A DNA stretch of 54,553 bases from DATATB01 sp036268995 (GTDB taxonomy: Bacteria > Planctomycetota > Planctomycetia > Pirellulales > PNKZ01), in the NCBI GenBank assembly GCA_036268995.1, contig DATATB010000183.1:1-54553 (forward strand), read 5' to 3'. A program made the translations under genes and the position numbers. This document shows positions 52,914-54,553 of the stretch, piece after piece. Numbering within the stretch: the stretch's first letter is position 1; each line of letters opens with the position of its first letter. The notes below the pieces were generated by a model, which was not told the origin of the DNA, ran no database searches, and was given only the letters and a program-made list of their open reading frames with translations.

Positions 52914-54185
52914 TCACAGTTCCGGCCAGCCGCCGACTTCGCTTTGCGAGTGCAGGATGCGGCCGGTGCGGCGCTGGCGCACGTCGTCGATGATCCGTCG
53001 ATCGACGGCGTCCGGCCGGTGCGAACAGCCGGCCTGCTTGAGCACTGCTTCGTAGGCCTCGCGCGCGGGCTGACGCGTGATGGGTATCGGGGCGCTGAAC
53101 AGCAGGCTCGCAGAAACCTGGGCCTGCATCGCGCGCTCGGCATTGCGCATCGGTGTCTTGTCTGCGAACAGCACGCGCCACTCGTCCTGGTCGGGCTCGG
53201 TTCGGTGCGGGCCGAGGTTGCCGGACACGTAGACCCGCAGCGGCCCGATCACGCCGTGCTTGATCACGCCTTCGATCTCGGGCTGGCGATCGCTACCGAT
53301 ATAAAAATTGTCGAGAAATTGAAAGGCGAACTTCGTGCCCGCGGCTTCGGCCGGGTGGTCTTCGATGCCGGTCGTGTAGCGCGAGCCGGAGCGCTGGTAG
53401 TCGAACATCACGTTGTTGATGGCTTCCAACTGCGGATCGAAACCCAGCCCGCGCCGCACGTCGTTGGCTTCGAATTGCGGCCCGCGCATCACGTAGTGCG
53501 CGATCAGGCAATGATGCAGGCTGAGCGTCGACGCGCTCACGTTCAGGCCGAAGGCGTGGTTGTCGCCGTACGGGTGCAGCGCCGGGTTGCTCAGCGGCTC
53601 TGAGATAATGCACCACTGGATTGTCACATTGCGGCAGCCGACGACGCCAAACACTTCGTCGTTGCACCATGAGGCCGAGACATGATCGAACAGAATATCG
53701 CTCGAACGAAAAGCACTCACGCAATCGAGATCGCCCGAGCCCTTGGGCCGCTTGAGGCCTTCGGCCTGGTTGCGATGGAGCGTCGAGACGTCGCCCCGGC
53801 GAATGCGAAGATAGCGCACGACGACGTCGTGTGTGTCCTTGATCTCGAGGCTGTGGTCGCACAAGCAAACGCCGTCGCCAGGAGTGCAGCGGCCGTCGAT
53901 CGTTACCAGCGGTTCGGTGATCGTCAGCGGTCCAGCCAGCCGCAGGTTGCCGGCCACGGCGAAGCGGATGATCCGCGGCCCCGATTGTCGAATCGCCCGG
54001 CGGAGCGAACCCGGCGGCGGGTTTTTAACATCGTCGGCCAGTGTCGTCACCTCTAGCACCGGACCGCCCGTCCCACCGCGGGCCGCCGCGCCAAAGCCCT
54101 CGGCCCCATCGAAGCTCGCCTGCGGCGTTGCCCAGCAAGGCGCTGCCAAAAGCACGACGACCAGGCAAATACGACAACATGTCAT
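52914..54185 (-). CDS. secreted pectate-lyase-like right-handed beta-helix protein
   Basis: A 423-residue protein. The ATG at 54183-54185 gives a signal peptide (TCCRICLVVVLLAAPCWA). AEGFGAAARGGTGGPVLEVTTLADD starts the family fold; repeated coils follow, with RFAVAGNLRLAGPLTITEPLVTIDG, DCVSAFRSSDILFDHVSASWCNDE (usual SASW/D region) and CIISEPLSNPALHPYGDNHAFGLNVS. The order matches polysaccharide lyase family 1-like proteins, which cleave pectate; the substrate in planctomycetes may be algal. It is the last gene in the window. Its 3' end is repeated at 52426-52584. Confidence 0.88.
   Translation of the reverse strand: MTCCRICLVVVLLAAPCWATPQASFDGAEGFGAAARGGTGGPVLEVTTLADDVKNPPPGSLRRAIRQSGPRIIRFAVAGNLRLAGPLTITEPLVTIDGRCTPGDGVCLCDHSLEIKDTHDVVVRYLRIRRGDVSTLHRNQAEGLKRPKGSGDLDCVSAFRSSDILFDHVSASWCNDEVFGVVGCRNVTIQWCIISEPLSNPALHPYGDNHAFGLNVSASTLSLHHCLIAHYVMRGPQFEANDVRRGLGFDPQLEAINNVMFDYQRSGSRYTTGIEDHPAEAAGTKFAFQFLDNFYIGSDRQPEIEGVIKHGVIGPLRVYVSGNLGPHRTEPDQDEWRVLFADKTPMRNAERAMQAQVSASLLFSAPIPITRQPAREAYEAVLKQAGCSHRPDAVDRRIIDDVRQRRTGRILHSQSEVGGWPEL
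52918..53076 (-). repeat. 159-bp direct repeat, copy attached to the lyase gene 3' end
   Basis: Matches 52426-52584 at 151 of 159 positions without gaps, offset 492 bp. The small zinc-ribbon gene (52608-52835) lies between the copies, on the same strand as the lyase gene. Confidence 0.95.
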
Positions 54186-54553
54186 GAGTTGAACTCCGTC
54201 GGCAGATTGAGCAGGGCAGGGAGCGCGTTTCTTCATTGTGGGTGCCGCCACTCGTTGGTTCTTCGCCCCGGAGGGGCCGAAAGTCAATAGCCAGGGGCGT
54301 GAGCCCCTGGACGCCGGGCGCGCGAGACGCGGCGGAGCCCCGGAGGGGCGGCACTCCCTTTCGCCCTTTCAGGGCTTACGGGCCTGTGGTCGCTTGCATT
54401 CCAGGGGCTCACGCCCTTGTCTTTACCCAGGTTTCCGGCATCGTGATGAGTCGCGTAATTCGTTGCGAACTGGTTGCCTTTTCTCGGCTTAGCCTTCTGC
54501 TAGCGAAGCGTGGTGGTTTTGCGTTTGGTCGCCGTTTGGCAATGATTGATCGT
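54186..54553. repeat. 368-bp spacer with palindromic repeat units, to the window end
   Basis: No gene is seen. Units CCCCGGAGGGGCCG, CCAGGGGCGTGAGCCCCTGG, GAGCCCCGGAGGGGCGG and CCAGGGGCTCACGCCC recur at 54265-54415. They belong to the same class as the repeats at 34480-34615. Confidence 0.7.

Noticed and set aside
54238..54492. 84-codon frame at the window end
   Set aside because: Composed of palindromic repeat units and shows no domain.

Overview
The window looks like a chromosome segment of a high-GC planctomycete, most likely of the Pirellulales group. The evidence is gene content: a DUF1501 protein, a planctomycete-type redoxin with CNSC, a Ser/Thr kinase whose DFG reads DLG, an MJ0042-like zinc-ribbon membrane protein, several small planctomycete-type proteins, frequent GTG/TTG starts, and two tRNA genes not linked to rRNA. 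The order-level call is inference from family knowledge; no search was run.

Layout. 1-197 is the edge of an IS66-type transposase. 618-2699 (+) holds a UDP-glucuronate decarboxylase and MtnA. 2762-5619 (-) holds an HD phosphohydrolase, a nucleoside 2-deoxyribosyltransferase and a zinc-ribbon membrane protein. 5820-11765 is mixed: membrane protein, cyclophilin, ceramidase-like protein, Maf, RluA-type synthase and Ser/Thr kinase. 11838-18146 (-) holds a DHA2-type MFS pump, an alkaline-phosphatase-superfamily enzyme, a redoxin and a TPR/squalene-cyclase-repeat protein. 18376-20700 has a ThuA-like protein, two small proteins and an FHA protein. 20932-26228 (-) is a full glycine-cleavage operon (gcvT-gcvH-gcvPA-gcvPB) ending in a lipoate ligase. 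26509-29797 (-) pairs a YhaM-type exonuclease with RNase R. 30086-36190 (+) holds proS, a DUF4416 protein, a tetraheme lipoprotein and a DUF1501 protein. 36256-37315 is a PIN toxin-antitoxin pair and an orphan Phd-type antitoxin. 37326-43687 (-) is a TPR-ExbB-ExbD-squalene-cyclase-repeat operon. 43949-50348 (-) encodes envelope proteins (lipoprotein, BON protein, unknown secreted protein, thioredoxin-like protein). 50756-54185 has tRNA-Ile, a RelE/Phd pair, tRNA-Ala, small genes and a secreted pectate-lyase-like protein.

The most notable signal is in the two squalene-cyclase-repeat proteins. Each has a membrane segment carrying the S-x3-H spacing of TonB followed by a Pro/Ala-rich linker, and one of them is encoded 3 bp downstream of exbD. 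They look like TonB-type energy transducers whose C-terminal domain has been replaced by an alpha-alpha barrel.

A second signal is structural. At two unrelated loci the 3' end of a gene (64 bp of DUF1501, 159 bp of the lyase gene) is repeated directly, and small same-strand genes lie between the copies. This fits cassette insertion that regenerates the host stop codon.

A third is the spacer DNA. Many intergenic gaps hold degenerate heptanucleotide arrays, several as facing complementary arms, alongside REP-like palindromes and two short elements with matching terminal inverted repeats. I saw no CRISPR array, rRNA or recognisable riboswitch.
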